DNA of 45,710 nucleotides from contig CAMRSM010000009.1 in NCBI GenBank assembly GCA_947053345.1, positions 67,732-113,441 of the forward strand, written 5' to 3'. The notes beneath the pieces are model-generated. The model worked only from the letters and a program-made list of their open reading frames with translations. It searched no databases and was not told the DNA's origin. This document shows, one piece after another, positions 15,578 to 24,007 of this stretch (position 1 is its first letter; each line of letters starts with the position of its first letter). Source of the stretch: an uncultured Lachnospiraceae bacterium. Lineage in GTDB: Bacteria; Bacillota; Clostridia; Lachnospirales; Lachnospiraceae. Both the position numbers and the translations under genes were made by a program.

Positions 15578-16885
15578 CTATGCCACCGTGACCGTCATGT
15601 ACAGTTTGCCCATCGCATTGACCACGGTCACATAATCCTTTACCACAACAGACTTCTTTGTCTCCCCAGGTTCCACGGAAACATCGGCATCCGAGAAACC
15701 TTCAATCGCCCGGATGCCCTCCATCTTCCGGTGGTGCGCCACGATATCCGACCAAAGGGAAACCCTGCCCGCCGCATCGTTCGGGACAACACCCAGATAT
15801 TTCGTATTGAACATTACCGCAATATCGTTTCCGATCTGGTCGATCACCCGGATCGTCTGATTGTCCTTGAACACCTCCCCCTGCGTGTCCGTGACCGTCA
15901 CCATCGTATTGATGTCCGCCAGCACACGGATCTCCTTCCCAACCTTGTGGAGCGTGAATTCCCCCTGACGGATCGTTTCCTTGAGCTCGCCCTGCGTATA
16001 ATCAGCAGCCACGGCAAATTCCCCGTCATAACGCCGGTTCTGGGTGCTTTTGTTCACCTCACAGCCCGCCAGGATACCTGTCACCCAATAGACAAGGGCT
16101 GCCTCACCCCACCCTTCATCCAGTACCCTGTTCTTGACACTGACCGTACCGCAGTAATCCGCCGCTTTGTTGTAAAGCACCAGCTGGAACTTAACCCCCA
16201 TCTCCTCGCGCAGCCTACGCACAAAAGCCGAATACAACCCCTTCGTGGTCTCATCCGTCACCGCCACGCCCATCGTGTTATAGGAAAAGGATTCGATCTT
16301 ATCCAGATACGTCTGGTGTGCCGTACCATCCACCGTGCCGTTTGTCCCCCCGGATAATGGAACCGCCGCTGTTACCATAAGTTCCGCCCCAGACTTAAAT
16401 CGGACAAAACGGTTTGGCACAAGCCCGTCCGCCCCGGAAACGACCTGCTCGTCCACCGTTACTGTGCCAAGCACCGTCTTTACGACAAACAGCTCCTCAT
16501 CGTCCGCATCCTTCTGCACAATGATCTTCAGGTCATTGCCACGGATGCCCCCACAGACCGCCTCCGCCAGGTCATTGCCCGCCTTCGCACCCCCGGAAGT
16601 CAGTTTGTACACATAGAGCGTGCGGATGTTCCGGAACAGATCCCGAAGCCCTTTTAGCTTATCGTGGGTATAATCATAACCGAAGATCCCCATGCTATTT
16701 TTCTGGAAATCCTCGCTGGTAACCTCGAACACCTCACCATCTATGCCCCAGTCCAGCTCCAGTGGCATCGTCGCAATGCCCCGGTCAGAAAGCGCCGCGT
16801 TTGCGGATGTTGCTGATACAAAGTTGATATACGTGCCCGGAAGTTCCTTATTTTGGACTGTAAAAGTCCCTCCGCCAAAAGCCAT
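15578..16885 (-). CDS. xkdK: Contractile tail sheath protein (XkdK)
   Basis: 435 residues. The opening FTVQNKELPGTYINFVSA and the central SYNTMGVAVTDETTKGLYSA and AGCEVNKSTQNRRYDGE are typical of XkdK-like sheaths. Later DINTMVTVTDTQGEVFKDNQ is the conserved C-terminal core. It shows that the virion is a myovirus with a contractile tail. Confidence 0.95.
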   Translation of the reverse strand: MAFGGGTFTVQNKELPGTYINFVSATSANAALSDRGIATMPLELDWGIDGEVFEVTSEDFQKNSMGIFGYDYTHDKLKGLRDLFRNIRTLYVYKLTSGGAKAGNDLAEAVCGGIRGNDLKIIVQKDADDEELFVVKTVLGTVTVDEQVVSGADGLVPNRFVRFKSGAELMVTAAVPLSGGTNGTVDGTAHQTYLDKIESFSYNTMGVAVTDETTKGLYSAFVRRLREEMGVKFQLVLYNKAADYCGTVSVKNRVLDEGWGEAALVYWVTGILAGCEVNKSTQNRRYDGEFAVAADYTQGELKETIRQGEFTLHKVGKEIRVLADINTMVTVTDTQGEVFKDNQTIRVIDQIGNDIAVMFNTKYLGVVPNDAAGRVSLWSDIVAHHRKMEGIRAIEGFSDADVSVEPGETKKSVVVKDYVTVVNAMGKLYMTVTVA

Positions 16886-16886
16886 C

Positions 16887-17090
16887 TTATTTCACCTTTC
16901 CTTTCATATAATCCCCCACCATTTTTTCCACGTCCGAAAACGTGTACCGTTCCCCTGGCTTTAAGAGAGCCGTCAGGATATCCCTCCTGTCCCGGTACTT
17001 CTCCGAGCGAAGTAACTGCTCTGCGGAAAATAACCCACCGGACTGTTTTGCTTTCCCTTTCACCACTTCCATTTCCTTCTGTCCTGCCAT
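16887..17090 (-). CDS. Small conserved tail-module protein, unknown function
   Basis: 67 residues, lysine-rich start (QKEMEVVKGKAKQSGG), then SAEQLLRSEKYRDRRDIL and a helix YTFSDVEKMVGDYM. It lies one base from the sheath gene. Proteins of this size commonly precede the sheath in this phage type. I cannot assign a function. Confidence 0.7.
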   Translation of the reverse strand: MAGQKEMEVVKGKAKQSGGLFSAEQLLRSEKYRDRRDILTALLKPGERYTFSDVEKMVGDYMKGKVK

Positions 17091-17094
17091 CCCA

Positions 17095-17538
17095 TCACCT
17101 TCTTCCCTTTTTCACTGATACATCCTCTGAAAACTCCTCCATCGGGTCAAGATCTACCACCTTGCGGACGATCCGGTCATAATCTACAAAAAAATTCAAT
17201 ATCCCGTCCACAGTCTCCGCCCTCATCCCTGTCCCGCGCACCAAGGAATCCCCAACCTTAATCCATTCCAGGCAGCAAAACAGCCGTCCGGCAACCATGT
17301 TACATTCTTCCTCTGCACGCCCCCCATCTTCCGGGAAATACCGGATACAAAACCCGTTCTCCTGCAGATACCGTTCCCCAAGGAACAGCTTTTGCGCCAG
17401 AAAGATGCAGGAAATAAAAAAGCACGGCTTCTCAAAGCCCTGCTTTACTTCCTCCACATAATTTTTGTAGCGCTCACCGAACTCCCTATTCAGGGCAATG
17501 CTAATTGCCGCGATGGTCGAATTTGTCACTTCACACAT
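17095..17538 (-). CDS. Tail terminator-like protein (DUF6838-type)
   Basis: 147 residues: MCEVTNSTIAAISIALNREF, FFISCIFLAQKLFLG and a strand-rich end with VDGILNFFVDYDRIV. This resembles the family of tail-completion proteins that follow the HK97-gp10-like gene. It would close the top of the tail before head joining. Family recall is moderate, while position is strong. It overlaps the preceding gene's end by 13 bases. Confidence 0.72.
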   Translation of the reverse strand: MCEVTNSTIAAISIALNREFGERYKNYVEEVKQGFEKPCFFISCIFLAQKLFLGERYLQENGFCIRYFPEDGGRAEEECNMVAGRLFCCLEWIKVGDSLVRGTGMRAETVDGILNFFVDYDRIVRKVVDLDPMEEFSEDVSVKKGRR

Positions 17539-18008
17539 CCCTCCAAAAACTTCTTGAGCCTTGCTTCCAACACCTTGGGGGCAACCGCCCGGATCTCCTT
17601 CTCTGATATGGTAAGCATAAAATGCCCTTGAACCCAGCCCTTATGATTGGCTGTTCTATATCCATATTCCACGTAGCTGGCATATTCCGTATTATTGATA
17701 ACATCTACTTTATAAATGCCGCCTTCTTTCCTGATTTCCCCAATAGTCCAGCCCCTGCGAAGTGTCCCGCCTTTCTTACCCATTTCTTTCTGTCCTTTGT
17801 GTTGCTTATTTGATTCACAAGTATAAGAATTTCCTGAATAATCCCCCACTGGGGTGCGCTTTATCACCTTGGCGAGCAGCCGCGCCGCAAGTTCCTTCGC
17901 ACATCCGGCAAGGAAATCCTCCTGTGTCTTCTGCAGTGCGAGGAGCTGCTGTTGGAGCTTTTTCATATCCCCTGATGAAAAACCGCCCATCCCTCCCATC
18001 ACGCCCAC
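17526..18008 (-). CDS. xkdI: Head-tail joining protein, HK97 gp10-like (XkdI)
   Basis: 160 residues with ELAARLLAKVIKRTPVGDYSG, the LRRGWTIG turn, DVINNTEYASYVEYGYRT and GHFMLTISEKEI. This is the recognisable HK97-gp10/XkdI pattern (RTPVxTGxLRxxW ... YAxYVExGxxT). The family completes tails or seals the neck. It overlaps both neighbours. Confidence 0.9.
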   Translation of the reverse strand: MGVMGGMGGFSSGDMKKLQQQLLALQKTQEDFLAGCAKELAARLLAKVIKRTPVGDYSGNSYTCESNKQHKGQKEMGKKGGTLRRGWTIGEIRKEGGIYKVDVINNTEYASYVEYGYRTANHKGWVQGHFMLTISEKEIRAVAPKVLEARLKKFLEGCVK

Positions 18009-18403
18009 CCCCCGAACAATTCCAGCATGACCTCCTGATGGGAATGGTAAACGGCTGGCTCACCGCTTGCCGCATATTCACCAGTCACCCCGTTCTGTGT
18101 GACAATCACCTTGGAGCCAGGATTTACCCTGACCTCCGGTGCAATAAACAGTTTAACACCCTGCGATACCTTTGCCGCCACATCCGCCTGCAGGGCAGCG
18201 CTTATCTTTTCAAAAGACAGCCTGCATGGCTGATCCCGGAGGACAACCACTTCACCCTGCCGGGAGACCTTTGTTTTTTCGTCCACGGTGCTTGCATATT
18301 CCACAACGGTACAGGTTCCCTCATAAACACCTTCAACAGCGCCCCTCGCCGCCCGCCGCGCGGCCTTTACCGCCTTACTTACCATCGGATTTTGCGATAA
18401 CAT
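17999..18403 (-). CDS. xkdH: Head closure protein (XkdH-like)
   Basis: 134 residues, placed between the connector and the gp10-like gene. It has a basic N-terminal helix (MVSKAVKAARRAARGAVE), then strands TCTVVEYASTVDE, VVLRDQPCRLSFE and a C-terminal VYHSHQEVMLELFGG. This fits the stopper/head-closure family by size and order. Individual motifs are weak. Confidence 0.75.
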   Translation of the reverse strand: MLSQNPMVSKAVKAARRAARGAVEGVYEGTCTVVEYASTVDEKTKVSRQGEVVVLRDQPCRLSFEKISAALQADVAAKVSQGVKLFIAPEVRVNPGSKVIVTQNGVTGEYAASGEPAVYHSHQEVMLELFGGWA

Positions 18404-18774
18404 GAGAATTCATCCTTTCCATAGGCAAGAAGATGATTGATAAAAGAGGTCAGTCTCTGTTCTGGTGTCAGGCTCCCTTCGCCGGTCGCAAACACGGTGT
18501 TGGTATCACCCGTCTGAATCTGCTTTACCGCATAGTCCAAATCGAAACCATCCAATCCCGCTGGTGCAAAGGTTTTCTTCGACAGGAGAAACTCCCCTGC
18601 TGCCATATCCACTGCCACATGTTCCAACCTCTCTGGTACATTTTTACCACCAATCTCATTCTTAATGGTGTTTTGCACTTTCTCAACACAAAAAGCCAGT
18701 GCAGACGCATCCCCTGCCCCGGCCTCATAGCCAAACGATTTTAACCGTTCCTTTACGGTTTGTGTATCAAGCAT
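18379..18774 (-). CDS. Head-tail connector protein (YqbG/XkdG-adjacent type)
   Basis: 131 residues from ATG 18774, behind GGAGGGGG. It is all helical: MLDTQTVKERLKSFGYEA, ALAFCVEKVQNTIKNEIGG, LEHVAVDMAAGEFLLSKK and TSFINHLLAYGKDEF. This is the typical helical adaptor that docks under the portal (gp6/gp15-like). It directly follows the capsid gene. The frame is open upstream, but the start at 18774 has the ribosome site. Confidence 0.8.
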   Translation of the reverse strand: MLDTQTVKERLKSFGYEAGAGDASALAFCVEKVQNTIKNEIGGKNVPERLEHVAVDMAAGEFLLSKKTFAPAGLDGFDLDYAVKQIQTGDTNTVFATGEGSLTPEQRLTSFINHLLAYGKDEFSCYRKIRW

Positions 18775-18787
18775 GGCATCCCCCTCC

Positions 18788-19891
18788 TTACCCGCGGGAG
18801 ATAATGCGGGCAATCGGGATTGCCTTGTGGTCAATCGTCTTGCTGTCGCCGTTGCTGACCAAAGACCAGTTCTTGCCGTTTTTCAGTTCCGCATCCGTAG
18901 GGCTGTTGGTTTTCTGTACCGCTTTCAGGTAAGAAATCCCCGCCACGCTGACCGCATTGCGCCTGCGGGAAATCAGGGTATCCTCCCCGCCCCTGGTCTT
19001 TGCATCGCGCACCATCTCATACGGCACTTTCGCCCCGACCGGTTCAAAGCCAACCGCACCTTCCCCAAGGACATAGCTCGTATACTGTGTATAAGCATCC
19101 TGCGCCGGAACCCCATCGGAAGCCGGGACTGCAGGGATTACTTCGATCGGCATGGAATCATCAACGATGACCAGCCGCCCGTTCCATGTCCCCATGCCAA
19201 GGTCGCGCTCGATCCCCTCCGCATCCGTATATTTTAAATATGCTAAGAGTTTCAGGTTTTCAAGGTTTGTGGCAACCGTGGAATGGCAGATCACCAAACT
19301 GAACTTCTGCTTGTTGTCACCGCAGGCCTTCTGGATTGCCACATTCAAAGAAGTAGCCCCCATGCGCTGTCCCTCCTGCGTGGTTTCCCCCGAAATATCA
19401 TAAGTATGCTTATCCACAAATTCGGCATTTGCTGTCCTGACCTTCCCCGTCCCGGTTTCCGACATGGCAAAAATACCTTCAAAGACCGCAAGCAGAGTAC
19501 CCTGATCCACATCATTCCAATAGCGGTTGATCTGGTTCCTGACATTCGCCATAAAGTCAACGCCTCCGGTTACATCATAAGAAAAATCCGCTTCTGTCCA
19601 ACCCATCATACGCCCATAGGTGAAAACACCCTGCTCGAAGGTATCCGTCTTTTCGGCAGTCAGGTTCGTTTCGCCGTCATAGTTCAGTGCGCTTCCCCCG
19701 ATCAGGCCAAAGTAGGGAAGGACAGCATAGACAGTCCCAGTCTGCGAATTGGTGACGAAGGTTTCCCGCAGGCGCTTGTCGGAAACAATCGCCTTTGATT
19801 CCTTCAGCTTGTTCAGCTTCACATTCGGGACAGCAGACATATACTTCCCAAATGCCTTTTCATTAAAATTCTTTGCATCAAACTTAGCCAT
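18788..19891 (-). CDS. Major capsid protein
   Basis: 367 residues, HK97-fold capsid of the PBSX/SPP1-like type. It contains QTGTVYAVLPYFGLIGGSAL, WTEADFSYDVTGGVDFMA, NRYWNDVDQGTLLAVFEGIF and a long beta C-terminus with GMGTWNGRLVIVDDSM. It directly follows the GP20-like scaffold. No protease gene is seen, so maturation by cleavage is not expected. Confidence 0.93.
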   Translation of the reverse strand: MAKFDAKNFNEKAFGKYMSAVPNVKLNKLKESKAIVSDKRLRETFVTNSQTGTVYAVLPYFGLIGGSALNYDGETNLTAEKTDTFEQGVFTYGRMMGWTEADFSYDVTGGVDFMANVRNQINRYWNDVDQGTLLAVFEGIFAMSETGTGKVRTANAEFVDKHTYDISGETTQEGQRMGATSLNVAIQKACGDNKQKFSLVICHSTVATNLENLKLLAYLKYTDAEGIERDLGMGTWNGRLVIVDDSMPIEVIPAVPASDGVPAQDAYTQYTSYVLGEGAVGFEPVGAKVPYEMVRDAKTRGGEDTLISRRRNAVSVAGISYLKAVQKTNSPTDAELKNGKNWSLVSNGDSKTIDHKAIPIARIISRG

Positions 19892-19917
19892 TTTCCATCA
19901 TCCTTTCCTGAATCTCA

Positions 19918-20511
19918 TTATTCTGCGTCCGGGTTGTTTTCGATATAAGCTGCCAGTTCCTCGTAAGACATCTTCGACATGTCAACATTCGCCCCTGGCT
20001 TGTTGTCCCCGGAGGCTCCCGGCTGGAAACCCCGGAAATTGTTCTGCTGCTTTGCATTGAACAGATAAGCGTCCGTTTTCTGGATCGCCTTGATCTGCTC
20101 ATCCCATCCAGCCAGCTTCCCGTCCTCGCCCAGCTTCACCTTTGAAATATCAATCAGGGCTTTCACCGCCTTGCCGTTCTTTGCCCCTGCAGCGGTCAGG
20201 GCAGCATCAATCGCATTGTCAAGGCGGAGTTGCGCCAGTTCTGCCTTGTACGCCTTCTCCTGGTCGGCATTCTGCTGCTTCATGGCTTCGATCTGTTTTT
20301 TCAGTTCTTCGTTGTCGCCCGCTGAACCTTTCAGGGTTTCAAGCTGCTTGTCACGGTCAGAAACCGATGTTTTCAGCGTCTTGTTCTCCTCGACCACCTC
20401 ATTGTGTTTTGACTTCTCCACATAACCTCCCAGCTCTTTCAGGGAAGCTGCTTCTGCTTTGGCTGCCAGTTCTTCACTGATGCCAAGGGCAATAAACTCC
20501 TCCTTCTTCAT
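19918..20511 (-). CDS. Capsid scaffold protein (minor structural GP20-like)
   Basis: 197 residues. A coiled coil (VVEENKTLKTSVSDRDKQ, then ELKKQIEAMKQQNADQEKAY) is followed by the conserved DNAIDAALTAAGAKNGKAVK and a C-terminal helix YEELAAYIENNP. This is the GP20 scaffold pattern. It directs capsid assembly and is upstream of the capsid gene. Confidence 0.92.
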   Translation of the reverse strand: MKKEEFIALGISEELAAKAEAASLKELGGYVEKSKHNEVVEENKTLKTSVSDRDKQLETLKGSAGDNEELKKQIEAMKQQNADQEKAYKAELAQLRLDNAIDAALTAAGAKNGKAVKALIDISKVKLGEDGKLAGWDEQIKAIQKTDAYLFNAKQQNNFRGFQPGASGDNKPGANVDMSKMSYEELAAYIENNPDAE

Positions 20512-20546
20512 TTCTTGCCTTCCTTTCTGAATTTTTTGTATAAAAA

Positions 20547-20573
20547 GAACGCCCTCACGGAGAGGACGTTCTG
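20547..20573 (-). terminator. Terminator-like hairpin upstream of the scaffold gene
   Basis: AGAACG-C-CCTC pairs with GAGG-A-CGTTCT around a short loop. On the minus strand it is followed by TTTTTATAC. It sits in the late operon, between the minor head protein gene and the scaffold, so late transcripts must pass it or restart. Confidence 0.6.
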
Positions 20574-20715
20574 ATTATTTTTTGATATGCCGAATTTGGA
20601 ATCAAAATTTCCCAATTCACAAATCCTGCACTGTTACAAACTCCCATTCTCTAAAAATTCTTTTGTTCAAATGCCCCATTGTCTAAAGCCGGCTGAATCA
20701 CAGTGTTTATTTCCC

Positions 20716-20744
20716 TTGCATTTTACCTAAAAGTATGGTATAAA
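20716..20744 (+). promoter_or_regulatory. Plus-strand promoter opposing the late operon
   Basis: TTGCAT (20716-20721), a 17-bp spacer, TATAAA (20739-20744). It points right, towards the 3' end of the minor head protein gene, and would give a transcript of only about 75 nt. Confidence 0.65.
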
Positions 20745-20750
20745 ATAATT

Positions 20751-20826
20751 AGGAAAAGACCATTTCCCGTCCCCATTGTCCCAATTCCATGAATCGGTTG
20801 ACCGGACAGATAAATGGTCTTTTTTA
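20751..20826 (+). ncRNA. Candidate small RNA with C-rich loop
   Basis: Promoter at 20716-20744 and a terminator-like long stem bound this short transcript: AAAAGACCATTT (20754-20765) with AAATGGTCTTTT (20812-20823), then a T-rich run. Between them are two C-rich stretches (TCCCGTCCCC and GTCCCAATTCC) and the short stem GGTTGACC. The hairpin also ends the minus-strand head protein gene. Exposed C-rich loops are the usual pairing site of Gram-positive regulatory RNAs. No protein is encoded. Confidence 0.5.
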
Positions 20827-22422
20827 TTTCCTGCTATATGCTTTTAAAAGGTTTTTATTCTTTATTACAATGATTTTTTCTACAAATTTTGTATGTTCTG
20901 AAGCATAAAGTCCTTTTATCTGCCTTTCAATATCTTCTTCGGACAACGGACAGTCTGTAATATCAAAAATAAAGTTGGGAGATTGTTTCTTTTTCTTTGC
21001 AAGCATACCATAAAATAAATTTTTTCCTCTCCCCGTCGGAGATTTCAGATCAAACCTTTCCCCATCAATCAAATAATCGGGTGTCTGTATTCCTTGCGGA
21101 AACAACACTTGGGGCACAAACTCCACCGTTTTTCCATATTCTCCGCTTAGTATAGCGGCGACTTCCTTTTCTTGTTTTGTTGGTTGGAGTATGACATGTT
21201 TCCCGTCCACTTTATATGTTGTACCGTTTATTGCATATTCCTGCCTTTCAATAACAGTACCTTTTATTCCCTTTGTCCCTGTCCATTCCTTAGTAATATC
21301 CATGGGACTAATTTTATCAGAATCTTCTTTTCCTGTCCAGTGCACATTTTCGTCTCGATTTACTTCATCAAACTTTGTTTTTTCCCCACCATCTACAAAA
21401 CTTTTCTTCCATTCCCCATAGCTCATATCGTCCGGAACATGGTACGTCTTCCCATCCTCGTCCCTTGCCGCCCGCTTTCCTGCCTGCCCAAAGTCATCCT
21501 CAAAATACGGAACGGTCGTGCTCCGGCAGAAGACATGGAACGGCGGCGCGGTCACACCGGCCTGGTAATCCTTCATCGGGAATACCTGCCCATCAAGGCT
21601 GCGGCAAATTTCGGAGGTGTGGGAATCCAGCGTCGCCACGATCTCATACTGGTCAACCCCCAATTCGCAAAAACAGTCCTTCTGCGCCGCCGAGCTGAAA
21701 TAAGCTTCCTCCGTCATGACAAGCCGTCCAGCATTGTAACTGGAATTTTTCATCTTGCGCGCAATGGCATCAATGGCTTTCTGCGGATCTTGCCCCAGCA
21801 TGATATTATGCGTCAGTTCGTTATGTACCTCCCCGATCAGCTTCTGGCGATTGCCCCAGACCCTTTCGGAAAAATTCTTCCCGTCCACAGCCCACGGTTT
21901 GCTGATAACCTTTTCAACCGCAGACTGGTCAATCCCTGCAATATCCCAGCCTACCCCAAAGCCCTTCTGCAGCTCATAAGCCGTATGGTAGTAGCTATCC
22001 AGATAAACACGTTTCATAGCCGCATCCACATTGTCCAGCTGGTTTTTAAACATTACCTCGAGGCTCTGCTGTACTTGTAGCTTTAAAGCCTCAAGACGTG
22101 AGATGTGGAAGCGTGCCGAGGCGTTTTCCAGTTCCTTCATCCATTTCCCATCCAACTTATTTTCTTTCCCGTGACGGATATATTCCCCGACATCCCAGCG
22201 GAACTCCGTTAATTCATTTCCGGAAAGCATCCGCCGGGCTTGTGCCATCGACACCCCATTGTTGGCAGCAAACCGCTGGTACCACATACTGATCTTGCCT
22301 TCCAGTTCCCTCTCCGCCTGCCGGTATTGCCGCTCGACTTCTGCACACACAGCCGCCCCTTCCCGGTTCTGTGCCTCCTCAAGCTGTGAAAAGCGCAACT
22401 TCCAGTAGTCACTGTTTTTCAT
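20824..22422 (-). CDS. Minor head protein (SPP1 gp7 / Mu F-like) with C-terminal nuclease-like domain
   Basis: 532 residues, longer than usual. Residues 1 to about 335 are a head morphogenesis protein: a long helical start, then ATLDSHTSEICRSLDGQVF and APPFHVFCRSTTVPYF, the Mu F/SPP1 gp7 signature. From about residue 345 the DNA turns AT-rich (20824 to about 21400). The protein then carries a separate domain with TPDYLIDGERFDLKSPTG (about 447-464), KNLFYGMLAKKKKQ and a basic C-terminus. That pattern resembles the CdiA-C/BECR nuclease domains of polymorphic toxins, here delivered on a phage head protein. No immunity gene is seen next to it. The nuclease call is an inference from motifs. Confidence 0.85.
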   Translation of the reverse strand: MKNSDYWKLRFSQLEEAQNREGAAVCAEVERQYRQAERELEGKISMWYQRFAANNGVSMAQARRMLSGNELTEFRWDVGEYIRHGKENKLDGKWMKELENASARFHISRLEALKLQVQQSLEVMFKNQLDNVDAAMKRVYLDSYYHTAYELQKGFGVGWDIAGIDQSAVEKVISKPWAVDGKNFSERVWGNRQKLIGEVHNELTHNIMLGQDPQKAIDAIARKMKNSSYNAGRLVMTEEAYFSSAAQKDCFCELGVDQYEIVATLDSHTSEICRSLDGQVFPMKDYQAGVTAPPFHVFCRSTTVPYFEDDFGQAGKRAARDEDGKTYHVPDDMSYGEWKKSFVDGGEKTKFDEVNRDENVHWTGKEDSDKISPMDITKEWTGTKGIKGTVIERQEYAINGTTYKVDGKHVILQPTKQEKEVAAILSGEYGKTVEFVPQVLFPQGIQTPDYLIDGERFDLKSPTGRGKNLFYGMLAKKKKQSPNFIFDITDCPLSEEDIERQIKGLYASEHTKFVEKIIVIKNKNLLKAYSRK

Positions 22423-23938
22423 TCACACCACCATCCCCATCCTGTGCAGGATTCCCCTGCTGCCTGAAAGGGTTATATACCTGCTGCCGCTCAAACTCCG
22501 CTTGTTCTTCCTCTTTCTGCTTTTTCAGCCTTTCCATTTCCTTCTTTGGATCGTCAACCCATGGGTGCTGCCCTACAATGGTTTCATCCGAAAGAATCCC
22601 TGTCGAAGCCACGCAGTCTGCGATTACTTGGCTCTCATCCATCAGCATGTCACGGTTGAAGATGACCGTGGCTTCCTGACCGGAAAAATCCCCCTGCCCG
22701 GTATTTGCAAGATAGGCATTCACAAACCAGAAGATTTCCCGAAATGCTGCCTGCAGCTCCGTCTCCATATCGTTCGCATCAAGGTCAATGTCCGAATACA
22801 TGGACTGGATATTCATCTGGTTCGGGTTGCCGGAAAGCCGGTCGTCCTTCGCATCGTAGCCCATGCCATTTTCAATCAGGGCTTTCTTGAAGATATCAAG
22901 TATAATCCGGTAATTCTCCGGGTTCACCTGAACCTCCAACGTTTCCACCCCTCCCTTTGTCTCACCGTCATAACGCACCTTCACCGCGCCATAGGTCGCA
23001 AGGTTGCGCCGGAATTCCCCCAAGTTCGTACCATCATAATTTTTCAGCACAAGGATTGTGTTCCTAGAATCCTCCTGCATGTTATTCTCAAAATCCGACA
23101 GCATGGCGTTGATCCCGTCCTGGAGCGTTTTCACCCTGTTGAGCAGTGGGAGCTCCTGCTCATTGTATTTTATGGGGATCAGTGGTATCCTCTGCCAGTT
23201 CAATCCCATCACCGCGCCATCCGCGCCGGAAACCACTGCATGGGGCACCGAGACTGCCTCCCCCTCCAAGCCCACATCCGGGAAGAGCAAGCCGCCATCA
23301 AGGACAAAACGGTGGACACCCCTCAGGTCATATACCTCCACTTTCTCAACAAGCCGCAAAACCGTCCCCTCATAGCACTCCGCCAGATACAGGCGCACCG
23401 CAAAATCAAGAACCGTGTGTTCCCTGTCCTTCCAGAACGGCAATACCTCATAACCCGGAAACAGGCGGAAGGAAAATCCCCCCTCCCCGTCATGGAATGG
23501 ATACAGCCATGCAATCCCGTTGTTCATTGCCATCTTGCCCGCATTCTTCAGTGTCTTCATGAACCGTTTGTCAAAGACCTGCCTCAGATACCCGGCATAC
23601 CCTTCATGATCCGTTTCCACAACAAAGGGCTGCCCCAGAAGGTAATTTGCTTTCTGGTTGACCAGCTTTCCATACTGGTTGTCAATGACGCGGTTGTTCG
23701 GAAGATTCCCAACCTCCGTCAGCTTCCCATCCTCCCCGATTACCGTCCTTTTGCGGTGCAGGATGTCATGTTCCCCTTCATAGTACAGGCTTCCCTTAAC
23801 CTGCATGGCGCGCTGTGGGCTGTTCTTCCATCTGGCTATCTCCCTCTCAAGAAATTCCCGGTCGGACATCCGGCTTCTTGCACCCTGCAGAATCAGACCG
23901 GAAACCCCATTCTTTAGAAAATCAATAAAATCCAACAT
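22409..23938 (-). CDS. Portal protein (SPP1 gp6-like)
   Basis: 509 residues: REIARWKNSPQRAMQVKGSL, YYEGEHDILHRKRT, VIDNQYGKLVNQKANYLLG and NRVKTLQDGINAMLSDFENN, followed by a charged C-terminus with EMERLKKQKEEEQAEFERQQ. These are the standard landmarks of SPP1-type portals. The dodecameric ring is the DNA gate and binds terminase. It overlaps the minor head gene. Confidence 0.95.
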   Translation of the reverse strand: MLDFIDFLKNGVSGLILQGARSRMSDREFLEREIARWKNSPQRAMQVKGSLYYEGEHDILHRKRTVIGEDGKLTEVGNLPNNRVIDNQYGKLVNQKANYLLGQPFVVETDHEGYAGYLRQVFDKRFMKTLKNAGKMAMNNGIAWLYPFHDGEGGFSFRLFPGYEVLPFWKDREHTVLDFAVRLYLAECYEGTVLRLVEKVEVYDLRGVHRFVLDGGLLFPDVGLEGEAVSVPHAVVSGADGAVMGLNWQRIPLIPIKYNEQELPLLNRVKTLQDGINAMLSDFENNMQEDSRNTILVLKNYDGTNLGEFRRNLATYGAVKVRYDGETKGGVETLEVQVNPENYRIILDIFKKALIENGMGYDAKDDRLSGNPNQMNIQSMYSDIDLDANDMETELQAAFREIFWFVNAYLANTGQGDFSGQEATVIFNRDMLMDESQVIADCVASTGILSDETIVGQHPWVDDPKKEMERLKKQKEEEQAEFERQQVYNPFRQQGNPAQDGDGGVNEKQ

Positions 23939-23961
23939 TGTGCTGCTATCCCCCTTAAAAA

Positions 23962-23993
23962 CAAAAGCCCTGGATTAACCCCAGGGCCTTTTG
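23962..23993 (-). terminator. Terminator between terminase and portal genes
   Basis: CAAAAGCCCTGG (23962-23973) with CCAGGGCCTTTTG (23981-23993). On the minus strand the stem ends in TTTTGTTTTT. It lies inside the late operon. Confidence 0.7.
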
Positions 23994-24007
23994 TCTATTG
24001 AGCATCT

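Noticed and set aside
22502-23917. 471-codon plus-strand frame opposite the portal gene
   Set aside because: Antisense shadow of a recognisable portal protein, with no SD and an unnatural composition.
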